Notes: generated by a model not told the origin, from the letters alone. A DNA stretch of 64,000 bases from Sphingobacterium corticibacter (GCF_003076635.1 NZ_QDKG01000001.1:992001-1056000), one strand, 5' to 3'. Positions 28,596 to 37,419 are shown, numbered from the stretch's first letter. Program-made: numbers and translations.

Positions 28596-29120
28596 ATGCC
28601 CATACTTTTTGTGTAGGTAAAGCACATTTACTTTCCTCTACCCAGTCCAACGCTGTAAAAGAGCTAATACCTACTTGCTAAATAGAAAATTGAAAAACGA
28701 AGCCCTTATCTAACGCCCCTTGCTATTCCGTTTTTCAAATCTCTATTATAGGCTATAATAGCCCGGTCATTAATGCCATAAAAATTTAGAACAGAAAATT
28801 TCCAAAATCAACCGCAAAAAGGCAGCTAAGTTATAGCGGGCAGCGTCCCCACACAGCCAACCAAAAGACTACGGCATAATGGCAAGGCAAAATGATGGCT
28901 TCGCCGAGTTGTTGTGTGTTGCCTTGCCACCCTCCGGGACTTATTCCGTTTCCTTTCGGTTTTGCGCTGTTGCCCGCTTGGATTATCTGCTTTCTTTTTT
29001 CCGGTTTTTCTTTTGGAAAAATTTATGCGAAGCGAAGCGGAGCCAACCACAACGGGAAGCGGAAAACGAGAAAAGCGAGTGAGTAAACAACATTTTTTCA
29101 AACATCAAAATTTTAGCATT
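28596..29120. other. 525-bp gap between int and the DUF932 gene
   Basis: I see no convincing gene. The second half is more GC-rich and includes a 10-bp inverted repeat (28881-28928), and it is followed by a purine-rich GCGAAGCG tract near 29028. Open frames run through it into the DUF932 gene, but they lack family similarity and look like a leader. Confidence 0.45.
28881..28928. repeat. Nested inverted repeat
   Basis: GGCAAGGCAA (28881-28890) and its exact complement TTGCCTTGCC (28919-28928) enclose a smaller GGC-TTC-GCC hairpin (28897-28905). Confidence 0.6.
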
Positions 29121-30194
29121 ATGGCACACAACATCAATTTCAATGAGCAAACAGGACGTCATTCATTTTTCAGCGTTCAACAAAAAGCGTGGCACAGTTT
29201 AGGGCAAATCGTAGAGCAGTACCCAACAAGCGAGGAAGCAATCGTACACGCAGGTTTAGATTACGAGGTTATCAAATCTCCACTGTTTACACAGGGCAGA
29301 ACAATGAGCATAGGCGACAGCGGAGAGCTTATTGATGCCAACGACATCTTAGTACCTAACAGTTTCGCCACACTCCGCACCGACACCAACACACCGTTGG
29401 GCGTAGTAGGCAAAGACTACCATATCGTACAAAACCGTGAGGCGTTCAATTTCTTTGATGCTATTGTAGGCGGAGGCGATGGTATATTGTACGAAACCGC
29501 AGGAGCATTGGGCAACGGGGAACGCATTTTTATCACTGCCAAGCTGCCCGACTATATCCGAGTAGGTAACGGCGACGATGTTACCGAAAAGTACATCTTC
29601 TTAACCACAAGCCACGACGGTAGCGGAAGTATTACCGCAGCGTTTACCCCTATCCGTATCGTATGCCAAAACACCCTTAACGCTTCATTGCAGAGTATGA
29701 CAAACATTGTGCGTATCAAACACACGTCAGGAGCAAAACAACGCCTTGAAAACGCTCACAAGGTTATGGGACTTGCCAACACCCTGAGCGCACAGTTAGA
29801 GAACATTTTTAACGACTGGGCTAAAGTAAGGGTAACAGACCGAGAAGTAAGAAAGCTAATCCAGTTGGCACTTTGCCCGAACAAAGAAACGCTTAACCTG
29901 CTCAAAAAAGGTGCGGAAGATGAAGTTTCCACCGTGTTCAAAAACACCGTAGATGATGCCTTTGAATACGCTATGATAAGCGATACCCAACAAATGGCAA
30001 CTACGAAAGGCACATTATTCGGGGCTTACAATGCTGTTACAGGCTACTTTCAGAATGTACGCAATTACAGGGATAGCGAAGCCAAACTACAATCCATTGT
30101 GATGGGCGGTACAGCACAGTTAAAGACCCAAAAAGCCTTTGAACTGTGTACAGACTTTGCCTATTCAGGAGCAGAGATTTTCAACTTCAATTAA
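29121..30194 (+). CDS. DUF932 (phage/plasmid-like) protein
   Basis: A 357-residue protein of the DUF932 family, common in Bacteroidota ICEs, plasmids and phages. Typical segments are the opening FNEQTGRHSFFSVQQKAWHS, GVVGKDYHIVQNREAFNFFD and IRIVCQNTLNASL. The molecular function is not established. ATG 29121 is chosen because the family similarity begins right after it; the open frame upstream is unrelated. It is followed by a hairpin with a short T-run. Confidence 0.88.
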   Translation: MAHNINFNEQTGRHSFFSVQQKAWHSLGQIVEQYPTSEEAIVHAGLDYEVIKSPLFTQGRTMSIGDSGELIDANDILVPNSFATLRTDTNTPLGVVGKDYHIVQNREAFNFFDAIVGGGDGILYETAGALGNGERIFITAKLPDYIRVGNGDDVTEKYIFLTTSHDGSGSITAAFTPIRIVCQNTLNASLQSMTNIVRIKHTSGAKQRLENAHKVMGLANTLSAQLENIFNDWAKVRVTDREVRKLIQLALCPNKETLNLLKKGAEDEVSTVFKNTVDDAFEYAMISDTQQMATTKGTLFGAYNAVTGYFQNVRNYRDSEAKLQSIVMGGTAQLKTQKAFELCTDFAYSGAEIFNFN

Positions 30195-30199
30195 TCATC

Positions 30200-30231
30200 A
30201 AAGGCGACTGCCTGCAAAGGTGGTCGCCTTT
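30200..30231 (+). terminator. Hairpin after the DUF932 gene
   Basis: AAAGGCGAC (30200-30208) and GTCGCCTTT (30223-30231), a perfect 9-bp stem with a 14-nt loop, directly after the stop codon. Confidence 0.65.
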
Positions 30232-30712
30232 ATTTAATGTATAACTTCACCTGACCTGAAAAATCGGGGGGGGGGCAAAAAGACACTCCCTCCCGAAGGT
30301 CAGGCCAGTCTTTTTGCATAAATCGGTGCAGTCCCTTTGTTAAAATGCACTGCCGCACAATGACCTCAATTCTCACTTTAACAAACAGGTCGCTACGTTA
30401 TTGCGTGGGATATTCATTATCCATTTGTTATATCTGGTATTGACTTTTTTTCTTTTCAGACAGTGACCAAAGAAAAGAAGCCAAAGAGCGTCGCCTGGTT
30501 AACATACTTTATTACATATAAGCGATTTGTAAAATGTTTTTATAGCAATTTTCTACTTATAACCACACCCTGATTTTTCTAGTACGCTAACAGATTTTCA
30601 GGCCATTATCTAAAAAATATTTATTAAATTCGCTGTATGTAAACATGATAACTACACGAATGCAGGAATAGCGTACCATAACGGTAGTTAACAACTAAAT
30701 TAATTACTCGAT
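30232..30712. other. 481-bp structured intergenic region before the CBASS-like genes
   Basis: No gene seen. It contains a G10 tract (30266-30275), two interlocked inverted repeats (30250-30317), a further pair TTTGTTAAA (30336-30344) / TTTAACAAA (30377-30385), and an AT-rich stretch before the CD-NTase gene. No TAnnTTTG box is evident. Confidence 0.5.
30250..30317. repeat. Interlocked inverted repeats around a G10 tract
   Basis: Order A-B-A'-B': CCTGACCT (30250-30257), GCAAAAAGAC (30275-30284), AGGTCAGG (30297-30304), GTCTTTTTGC (30308-30317). Both pairs are perfect and interleave as in an H-type pseudoknot or two alternative hairpins. Confidence 0.65.
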
Positions 30713-31705
30713 ATGGCGAAAAGTGTAAATCAAGCATTCGACGAATTCAATTTGAATGTTGTCAATTTATTAAAATCTACTACCGACACAGCTCGCTCAA
30801 GCAGAGGATGGCTCATAGATCAGTTGCTAGGTTTTCCTGAGAGTGTAGATAATTTTCCAAATGATTACCCGGAAAAACATATTAAATATGGTTCTTTTTC
30901 AAGGAACACTAAAATTCGGCCACTAGATGATATTGACTTGATGTATTGCCTATCAGCAGACAATGCATATTATTCCGTTGATGCATACGACCTTTCTAAA
31001 TACTATATCCATACACCGAACGCTTCCAATAATTTGAAGTTGCTTTCCGACGAATACAACGTATTAAATTCTATAAGGGTTGTTAACAAATTGGTTAGCG
31101 CATTGAAAAATGTGCCACAATATTCTAATTCAGAAGCGAAGCGTAACCAAGAAGCGGCTGTTCTCAATTTGACATCTTATGCATGGAGCTATGATATAGT
31201 ACCATGCTTTTACACTGTAGGTGGGTTTTACCTAATCCCAGATGGCTCAGGCAATTGGAAAGCTACAAATCCAGGTGTAGACATTAACAATATCAGCGAA
31301 ACCAATACGAATTATGGAGGAAAAGTGTACCAATTGGTAAGAACACTTAAGTTTTGGAATGCTAACTTTACGTCTCCAAAAATTAGTTCATATCTTTTTG
31401 AAGTTTTGGTAATCAATTTTGTCAAAAAATCAGGAAGCCAAAATGATTATAATGACCTAAATATTCGCGATTTTTTCTATTATTTATATCAGACGATTTA
31501 CTATGATGTACAAGATCCTAAGAGTATTCAGGGTAACATTAATAACCTAACACCTGAACAAAGACAGCGTATTTCCAATAAAGCAAAAGATTGTTACGAC
31601 ATTGCAGTATCCGCAGTTGACTATGAATTGAATAAGAAAGATCAACAGAAGGCCATTGAACAATGGGCAAAAATCTTCGGTCCAAATTTCCCAAAATATG
31701 AGTGA
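30713..31705 (+). CDS. CD-NTase (cGAS/DncV-like cyclic oligonucleotide synthase)
   Basis: A 330-residue nucleotidyltransferase. G60-S61 lies in YGSFSRNTKIRPLDDIDLMY, followed by the catalytic D73-x-D75 and a third Asp, D161, in WSYDIVPCF. The C-terminal half (KVYQLVRTLKFWNANF and on) fits the helical domain of the SMODS/CD-NTase fold. In CBASS such enzymes make a cyclic nucleotide signal on phage infection. The next gene starts within its stop codon region and encodes an S-4TM effector, which supports this role. The nucleotide product cannot be told from sequence by eye. Confidence 0.88.
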   Translation: MAKSVNQAFDEFNLNVVNLLKSTTDTARSSRGWLIDQLLGFPESVDNFPNDYPEKHIKYGSFSRNTKIRPLDDIDLMYCLSADNAYYSVDAYDLSKYYIHTPNASNNLKLLSDEYNVLNSIRVVNKLVSALKNVPQYSNSEAKRNQEAAVLNLTSYAWSYDIVPCFYTVGGFYLIPDGSGNWKATNPGVDINNISETNTNYGGKVYQLVRTLKFWNANFTSPKISSYLFEVLVINFVKKSGSQNDYNDLNIRDFFYYLYQTIYYDVQDPKSIQGNINNLTPEQRQRISNKAKDCYDIAVSAVDYELNKKDQQKAIEQWAKIFGPNFPKYE

Positions 31706-32474
31706 ATATTATAATCCTATCAGAGAATCATTTAAGCTGGCAAAAAAGCTAGACGGCTTATCATTTTATATCCTAATTGCATCAGCAATATTAACATTGG
31801 TAAATTTCATCTTTACCAATTACATTGCCGAACTTAAATATTATGCTGAAATCGCCAGTAATGCTAACACAGTAATTATTCTCTTATATGCTATAATAAA
31901 ATTTGGAATCAGCTATATAATATTCCATACCTCTTTCAACAAAAGAGCTGATTTCATTGACCACTCATTTGGCACTAATTATTCTGCAGACCGTTCCAAT
32001 AGGTACTATAATAACGATACTGTAGAAACAGGTATCATGCGTATGGGGGCTAATAGTTTTGAAAGTTGCTTCTTCACATACAGTCTATCCATAAAATCAC
32101 TAAAATCGAAATGGATTGTCAATATTGCAGTCATCATTTTCATCATATCTATCGCCTTACAGGGTTATAATACGGTTTTATCTATGGTTATACAGCTTAC
32201 ACTGCCTATATTTCTTATTTCTGACGCTATCAACCATTCAGTTTTTTGTCTTCGAATGAAAAATATATTAGATAGTTATTGCAGATTGTATAATGATCTT
32301 ATAGGAGAGCTTGATGTAAAGAAGAAAGAGCCAGAAATTATATTATTAGTATTGAACTATGAGACCACTCTTGCGACTTTCAATCTTTTAGTCAGCGAGC
32401 AAACGTACAACAAATACAATCCGAAGTTATCTGCTGATTGGGAAAAAATAAAGGAACAATATAAGCTTAAATAA
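31698..32474 (+). CDS. S-4TM (SMODS-associated 4-TM) effector
   Basis: A 258-residue membrane protein with four hydrophobic segments at about 21-41, 56-77, 139-155 and 158-176. A conserved central stretch, FIDHSFGTNYS followed by RSNRYYNND, is typical of the S-4TM family. As the effector of the upstream CD-NTase it would bind the cyclic nucleotide and disrupt the inner membrane (inference from the family). ATG 31698 overlaps the CD-NTase stop by 8 bp, so translation is coupled; the upstream in-frame TTG is not needed. Confidence 0.85.
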   Translation: MSEYYNPIRESFKLAKKLDGLSFYILIASAILTLVNFIFTNYIAELKYYAEIASNANTVIILLYAIIKFGISYIIFHTSFNKRADFIDHSFGTNYSADRSNRYYNNDTVETGIMRMGANSFESCFFTYSLSIKSLKSKWIVNIAVIIFIISIALQGYNTVLSMVIQLTLPIFLISDAINHSVFCLRMKNILDSYCRLYNDLIGELDVKKKEPEIILLVLNYETTLATFNLLVSEQTYNKYNPKLSADWEKIKEQYKLK

Positions 32475-32552
32475 TTACTGCAAAAAATGGATACGATTAT
32501 TAGAGTATTATTTAAAATACTCTTCTCGTCTCCACTACAGTTATTTTAGAAG

Positions 32553-33404
32553 ATGGAAAAAACAGAAAAAATTAAGCAGATACTTACCAATCAATTTGAG
32601 CTTGATCTTTTCGAGGCATCACTTGCTAGTCTAAAAGATCGAACAAACAAACTTCGCTTTAATAATTTTGCATATTCTATAAGAGAGTTGTCAAGGCATT
32701 TTTTACATAACCTTGCTCCGGAAGAACGTGTGAAAAATTGTATTTGGTTTAGCCCCGAAACTACAGACGGAAAACCTACAAGAAACCAAAGAATTAAATA
32801 CGCAGTCCAAGGTGGAATAGACGACACTTTTTTAGATGGTTGGGGATTTGATGTTGACGAACTCAAAGACATGATAAGAGAGGTAAAGGAAACAATCAAT
32901 ACTTTAAGCAAGTACACTCATATTAATCCAGAGGTGTTCAATATTAGCGATTCTGAAGTCGAACGTATGAGCCAAGATGTACTTAACGCTTTCATTAGTT
33001 TAGTAGAAACAATTGAGAACTATCGTGAAGATCTTAAACAATTCCTCGATGGGCATATCGAAGAGCATATGATATCATCCGTTGTAACTAACTTTTTTGA
33101 GAATGTTGATCAGCTTGCACCTCATCATTCATTGGAATATAGTGAGGTATCAGAATATCATATTTCTGAAATTAATGAATATGAAATTGTAGTGGACGTC
33201 TTTGGAGATTTACATGTAATTCTTGAATATGGATCAAATAAAGAAAGACGTGAGGGTGACGGGTTAGACTTGCCAGAAACATTTCCTTTCGAAACGAAGA
33301 TACGCTATCAAATTGATGAGGATTTTCCTTCCACTAAGTTTGAGGTTGATGACTACGATGTGGATACTTCAAGTTGGTATGGAGATGATGAGGATGAAAT
33401 ATAG
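32553..33404 (+). CDS. Third protein of the CBASS-like module, unassigned
   Basis: 283 residues: a basic helical N-terminal domain (FNNFAYSIRELSRHFLHNLAPEE split by RVKNCIWF, then QRIKYAVQGG), a helical middle (about 105-175), and an acidic beta-rich C-terminal domain ending DDEDEI. The N-terminal pattern recalls proteins annotated as pPIWI-associated nucleases, from memory and unverified. No catalytic motif is certain. It follows the S-4TM gene by 78 bp on the same strand and probably belongs to the same defence unit, as nuclease, sensor or regulator. Confidence 0.6.
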   Translation: MEKTEKIKQILTNQFELDLFEASLASLKDRTNKLRFNNFAYSIRELSRHFLHNLAPEERVKNCIWFSPETTDGKPTRNQRIKYAVQGGIDDTFLDGWGFDVDELKDMIREVKETINTLSKYTHINPEVFNISDSEVERMSQDVLNAFISLVETIENYREDLKQFLDGHIEEHMISSVVTNFFENVDQLAPHHSLEYSEVSEYHISEINEYEIVVDVFGDLHVILEYGSNKERREGDGLDLPETFPFETKIRYQIDEDFPSTKFEVDDYDVDTSSWYGDDEDEI

Positions 33405-33406
33405 TC

Positions 33407-33790
33407 TTAAGCGCTGAAGATAGCTTTCTTAAAATCATTTACATCGCTACCAAGTAGTAAATAACTTGAAAAACCAATATCCAGTAGAGCCTTACCAACT
33501 TTCTCATCATCAATATCGCTGTGCGCAATCAGTTTGATTATAGGGTATTCTGTACTTAATTTTTGAAGCTGTGCCAGCACATTCTTGTCGTAAAAATCAA
33601 GGTCAATAATACAAACTGTGGGAAGCTCTTTTAATGCTAAAAATTGGGATAGCCCGTCTTCAATATTTTCCGAACGAAACAATACTTCAATTTCCGAAGC
33701 AACGAGGTCATTGCAGGTTAAATCCAAAATAGGGCTTTTATCATTGATAAAGGCGAGGGTAATTCTTTTTTGTGCTGTACCAGTTTCCAT
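33407..33790 (-). CDS. Stand-alone receiver-domain protein
   Basis: A 127-residue response-regulator receiver domain with no output domain. The likely phospho-acceptor Asp lies in PTVCIIDLDFYD, followed by a switch region (KLIAHSD) and the C-terminal YLLLGSDVNDFKKAIF. ATG 33790 (METGTAQKR) begins the domain; the open frame continues upstream but that part is low in family likeness and lies in the leader. No histidine kinase lies nearby. It probably relays a host signal to the ICE regulators (inference). Confidence 0.75.
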   Translation of the reverse strand: METGTAQKRITLAFINDKSPILDLTCNDLVASEIEVLFRSENIEDGLSQFLALKELPTVCIIDLDFYDKNVLAQLQKLSTEYPIIKLIAHSDIDDEKVGKALLDIGFSSYLLLGSDVNDFKKAIFSA

Positions 33791-34011
33791 ATCATACTTT
33801 TTTGAGTTTATGTAGCCCTGCACAAAAAAGAAGCGCAGGCAACCACACTTACTGGCATTAAGGCACTGGTACGCCTGACCCCCAAATAAGCGAGCGCCCA
33901 CGCCTATGACGTGAGCGTTCTTACTTATCTGTTCCGGGGTGTTAAAAATTACCAGTTTCTAATGCGGAACCTAAAGCAAAAACACTTTAAGTATTTCTAT
34001 ATTTTCAAAAG

Positions 34012-34019
34012 CAAAGATA
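34012..34019 (-). promoter_or_regulatory. Predicted -7 box upstream of the receiver gene
   Basis: TATCTTTG on the minus strand gives a leader of about 215 nt before ATG 33790, with GC-rich inverted segments (CAGGCGTAC / GCGTGAGCG-type) that may fold. Confidence 0.35.
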
Positions 34020-34054
34020 CTAAACTCGTTCTGATACGAAAGTATTAATCTGTA

Positions 34055-34363
34055 CTAAAATTGGTTATTTGTATTGTTGGAGATATAGTTCTTTTCCAGT
34101 ATAGTCAGAATATCACTTTCCTTGTAAATAATCTTACCGCCTATTTGTATATGCGGCAGGATATTATCATCACGATACTGTTGTAAAGTCCGTTTGCTGA
34201 TATGGAGCATCTTGCACACATCTTCGCCCGACAAATAAATTTCTCCGTTCATTACAGGACGATAGTTTTTCAGTATTTCTTCTATACGGCTTCTTAACTG
34301 TAATATCATCTCCTTTTGTTCGATGACTTCTTCAGCTTCATTGGTCAGTAAATCCATTGCCAT
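34055..34363 (-). CDS. HTH (excisionase/MerR-like) DNA-binding protein, second of pair
   Basis: 102 residues: a helical N-terminal half and a winged-helix HTH, LSGEDVCKMLHISKRTLQQY, followed by GGKIIYKESDIL. The pattern is that of the HTH_17/excisionase family. Such pairs in Bacteroidetes ICEs act as recombination directionality factors or operon activators. It overlaps the 3' end of the preceding paralogue by 26 bp, so the two are coupled. Confidence 0.85.
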   Translation of the reverse strand: MAMDLLTNEAEEVIEQKEMILQLRSRIEEILKNYRPVMNGEIYLSGEDVCKMLHISKRTLQQYRDDNILPHIQIGGKIIYKESDILTILEKNYISNNTNNQF

Positions 34364-34649
34364 CTGTATTGTACGGCTGTCCGGCTTCGAGCAAAGCCTG
34401 TACGTCCGTGAGTTTATAATAATTCTTACGGTTTAGTTTGGAATAAGGCAATAACCCTTTGTCCTTATAGGTCTGTAAAGTCCGTTTAGTGATGTTCATC
34501 ATCAAACACACTTCCTGGTTATCGAGCCATTTTTCCGCTTTGAAAATCGGCGTGTATTTTCTCGTGACTTTTTCGGTCATTTCCAAAAGTTCCTTTAGCT
34601 CATTCTTCATTCCGTCAAATGCGGATTTTTGTATTGCGATAACTTCCAT
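34338..34649 (-). CDS. HTH (excisionase/MerR-like) DNA-binding protein, first of pair
   Basis: 103 residues, paralogous in layout to its downstream partner: an N-terminal helix with Lys/Glu-rich MKNELKELLEMTEKVTRKY, then an HTH in NQEVCLMMNITKRTLQTYKD and a wing (LNRKNYYKLTDVQAL). It is probably an ICE excision or transfer regulator. A GGC decamer array begins 59 bp upstream of its ATG, the same arrangement as before traE and mobC. Confidence 0.85.
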   Translation of the reverse strand: MEVIAIQKSAFDGMKNELKELLEMTEKVTRKYTPIFKAEKWLDNQEVCLMMNITKRTLQTYKDKGLLPYSKLNRKNYYKLTDVQALLEAGQPYNTDGNGFTDQ

Positions 34650-34707
34650 AGTTTGCTCAATTGTGGAAGTCGAATTTATAAAGATTTATTGCAGGGGTGG
34701 GAAATGT

Positions 34708-34740
34708 TGCAGGGTTTGGCTTTGAGAGGCAGTATTTGGC
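34708..34740 (+). repeat. GGC decamer array, site 1
   Basis: GGC at 34718, 34728 and 34738, with a degenerate TGC at 34708, all exactly 10 bp apart. The core includes TTTGGC, GAGAGGC and AGTATTTGGC. It lies 59 bp upstream of the minus-strand HTH gene. Confidence 0.75.
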
Positions 34741-34832
34741 TTAAAAAGTAAGCGGTACAGTTCCCCAAAGAACGTACCGCTATATCTTCTGTTTATTAAT
34801 TTTACTTCTGTATGCCTACAACTTGAAACAAT

Positions 34833-35894
34833 TTATTTCCCGCCAAATTCTTTCCATTTATTTAGCTGTTTATCGAGGTCGCCGATTGCTCCTATAAACA
34901 ATAACTTTTTGTCTACTAATGGTTTTGCTAAAACTTCTATTAGCTGCCTGTTTACTAATGTTTCGTGAGCTCCTGTATCAGAACGAACTACAAGTTTTGA
35001 TGCGTCGTAAACAACGTTACCAAATTCATCTACAATTAGATTATTCATTTTATAAATTAGGTCTGCAAGAAAAGCTGAACCCAGCGTGGGACGTAAATAT
35101 TGAATGGTTTTATCATCATTTATTTTTTCCACTTTAATTTCTTGCAAATTGTAGGTTTCTAATAAACCACAAGTCATAAAGGCTTCAGAGCTATTTTGGG
35201 TTAAAGTATTTGTTCCGTCTGTAAATGTAGCTGATAATTGATTTCCATACTCATTATGTTGAATAGAGTTAATTGTTGCAGATTTAGAAAATTCGCATTT
35301 TATAATTAAATTAGGATTAGGTGTTAAAATATACTCGTTCCATACAACATTTCTCACTCCATCAATTGCAGCCTGATAGGTAACGTTTAAGGAAGTTGAA
35401 CTCCTGTCGTCTTCAATAATTGCCCAAAAGGCATTTTGTTTTGCTCTCAAAAATCTAATCGCAAATAGTAGTGGAAACCCCATTAAATCAGAAATGTTTC
35501 TCAGTCTTTTTAACCTGCTTCCACCAATTTTAAAATTGTCTTTTTCGGTTGATTTGACTTCTATTAAACATTTATATTCTCCAAAATCTTTTGCAGATTT
35601 CCCATTCACTGCATTTCCCATTTTTAGATTTACAAATAGGTCAGGAACAATATATTCACCCTCGATTAATGGTCGTTGTTCTAAACCAATGATATGGGTA
35701 GCCGTGTTAAGCAGTTTGGTTAGCATAGAAAACTCATCTTCTTCTGAAAGACCATTAACTGCACTCATAACACTTTCTTCACCACCTTCTTGGATGTATA
35801 ACTTTTTTGTTTCTTCAAACTGTGTTGGTGTGGCAATAGCTTTGATTGATTTTAAAGCCTTGGCTAATTCTATTCTCGTAACGTCTGCACTCAT
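34833..35894 (-). CDS. Predicted PD-(D/E)XK nuclease-like protein
   Basis: A 353-residue protein of no named family that I recognise. The stretch YIVPDLFVNL, then YKCLIEVKST, reproduces the D...ExK core of PD-(D/E)XK enzymes, followed by a helix with a possible QxxxY-like function (RLKRLRNISDLMG). Archaeal Holliday-resolvase-like and restriction-like proteins share this pattern. Base composition is AT-rich compared with the tra genes beside it. It is flanked by ICE genes without a methyltransferase, so classical restriction-modification is unlikely; a stand-alone defence nuclease is possible. Confidence 0.6.
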   Translation of the reverse strand: MSADVTRIELAKALKSIKAIATPTQFEETKKLYIQEGGEESVMSAVNGLSEEDEFSMLTKLLNTATHIIGLEQRPLIEGEYIVPDLFVNLKMGNAVNGKSAKDFGEYKCLIEVKSTEKDNFKIGGSRLKRLRNISDLMGFPLLFAIRFLRAKQNAFWAIIEDDRSSTSLNVTYQAAIDGVRNVVWNEYILTPNPNLIIKCEFSKSATINSIQHNEYGNQLSATFTDGTNTLTQNSSEAFMTCGLLETYNLQEIKVEKINDDKTIQYLRPTLGSAFLADLIYKMNNLIVDEFGNVVYDASKLVVRSDTGAHETLVNRQLIEVLAKPLVDKKLLFIGAIGDLDKQLNKWKEFGGK

Positions 35895-35956
35895 AGGTAT
35901 GATAAATTATTTTTTGTTCTATATATTGAAAAGACAGTTCTTTCCATAGGTTTATT

Positions 35957-36235
35957 TTATTTCAGTGATTGTTGTTGCAATTCTACAGTTTTAGGAGGTT
36001 TCTCTTTCTTCTCACGGTAATAAACCCATAACGACAACAGACCGAAAATAATCAGTGCATATGCTACCCATTTACCGACCCTTTCAATCAATTTAATGAA
36101 AACCGAACTTTCATAAGATGAGAAACCTTCCACTCCCATAGGACTGCGCCTGTAAAACTTCCTCCTGTTAATCCAGTAACGAAGTCCTAAGCCTGCAATC
36201 AAAAATATTATCCCTATAACCAATGATGAAACCAT
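35957..36235 (-). CDS. Small two-TM membrane protein of the tra region
   Basis: 92 residues with hydrophobic segments at about 3-20 and 53-71 and a basic loop between them (RRKFYRRSPMG). Proteins of this shape at this position recur in Bacteroidetes ICEs, sometimes under a misleading molybdenum-permease label. The function is unknown. It follows traQ by 140 bp on the same strand. Confidence 0.65.
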   Translation of the reverse strand: MVSSLVIGIIFLIAGLGLRYWINRRKFYRRSPMGVEGFSSYESSVFIKLIERVGKWVAYALIIFGLLSLWVYYREKKEKPPKTVELQQQSLK

Positions 36236-36375
36236 ATCCTCACATTTTTATTTCACGAGTATAAATTTAAGAAATATTGATGAGCCAATAAAGTGAACCT
36301 AAGCAGACACGATATAAATAGAAAACGGCTTTACCATTACGGTATGCCGTTTTTTTGTGAATTGAAATACTACTT

Positions 36376-36825
36376 TTAATCGCTACTGTTAAACTGAAAA
36401 GTTATCTCCTTCTCATTCCCGAAGCTGTCCGAAATCCAAACCTCAAAGGACTGTGATACGGCAGAGGTTGAAGTGTAATACAGCCTGAACTGCTCCGTTG
36501 GTAACTGGTACAGGTCATTGGGCTGATATGGCGGCTCATTGTAGTATTGCAACGTTCCCTGACCATCAAACTGGAAGTAGCGGAGAAAATACTGCGTGTT
36601 GCTATAATTTCCTGTACGCTGTATGGTAATGCGTATTTCTACGGTCTGCCCGTTGGCAACATCTTTAGGTACTGGCATTACATTCACCTCGAAAGGAAAA
36701 TTGTTCTGTATTTCGAGGTCATCATCTTTGCTACAAGATACCAACGTAACCGAAGCTGTGAGGATTGTCAGGAATACATACAATTGCATTAGCCCTGTTC
36801 TGAATTTATTGAATAATGCTATCAT
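36376..36825 (-). CDS. traQ: Conjugative transfer protein TraQ
   Basis: A 149-residue lipoprotein-like TraQ (DUF3872): hydrophobic N-terminus and a lipobox-like TLVSC at about residue 31, then a beta-rich domain (NFPFEVNVMPVPKDVANGQ). It lies at the end of the tra operon, as in CTnDOT. The TraP primase gene that separates traO and traQ in CTnDOT is missing here. Confidence 0.85.
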   Translation of the reverse strand: MIALFNKFRTGLMQLYVFLTILTASVTLVSCSKDDDLEIQNNFPFEVNVMPVPKDVANGQTVEIRITIQRTGNYSNTQYFLRYFQFDGQGTLQYYNEPPYQPNDLYQLPTEQFRLYYTSTSAVSQSFEVWISDSFGNEKEITFQFNSSD

Positions 36826-36838
36826 CGTTTTTTACGTT

Positions 36839-37399
36839 TTAAAAGTTAAACCTTAATCCCACACCTGCCGACGGTCGGAACTGTTGTAAATCCGTACCCC
36901 AAAGGACTTTTGTACGCCCTTGCAGGACTAATACAAAACGGTCGGACAAGTACGTTTCAAAAGTGATGCGACCGCCTGCTCCATAGATAAAATTATCTTT
37001 GCTCAATATCTTCGCACCATCGTACAGCATCGCTTCGCCCCGGTTGATGGTTTCGTAACCGACCACACCCGTTGCTGCGAAATTCAGCGTGATGTTCTTA
37101 CGGGCATCGCCCAACAAAAAGAAGCTGTAACCGCCCTCTGCGGAATAGGTTTCCTGCGGTATGCGCAGGTCTTTGTAATCGTGGTACTGGTGGGTATATT
37201 CCAACGCCCAAAGCTGATAGTTACCGTTCTTACCGTTTACGGTCATTGCTGCGCTGATGTAGTAATCATTGCCAATCTTATCATCGGACATTACACCCGC
37301 ACTTATTTCCAATCCTTTCTGCTTAGGCAGCATCCTTTGTGCCTGTGCAGCCGTGATGCCTATCAGGACAAACAGCACGGTATAGATATACTTTTTCAT
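36839..37399 (-). CDS. traO: Conjugative transfer protein TraO
   Basis: A 186-residue exported protein with signal peptide (YTVLFVLIGITAAQA). The rest is beta-rich, with alternating aromatic residues and a C-terminal Phe (GVGLRFNF), as in small outer-membrane barrels. It is the TraO component of the Bacteroidetes transfer apparatus. It lies between traN and traQ with short gaps. Confidence 0.88.
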   Translation of the reverse strand: MKKYIYTVLFVLIGITAAQAQRMLPKQKGLEISAGVMSDDKIGNDYYISAAMTVNGKNGNYQLWALEYTHQYHDYKDLRIPQETYSAEGGYSFFLLGDARKNITLNFAATGVVGYETINRGEAMLYDGAKILSKDNFIYGAGGRITFETYLSDRFVLVLQGRTKVLWGTDLQQFRPSAGVGLRFNF

Positions 37400-37419
37400 A
37401 TTCTTGCTTTAAAGGGTTA

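Noticed and set aside
28914..29120. N-terminal extension of the DUF932 protein
   Set aside because: The added 69 residues are low-complexity and rich in Cys, Phe and Leu; family similarity begins at ATG 29121.
33791..33901. Longer start for the receiver-domain protein
   Set aside because: The extra 37 residues precede the receiver fold and contain Cys-rich sequence without likeness; ATG 33790 begins the domain.
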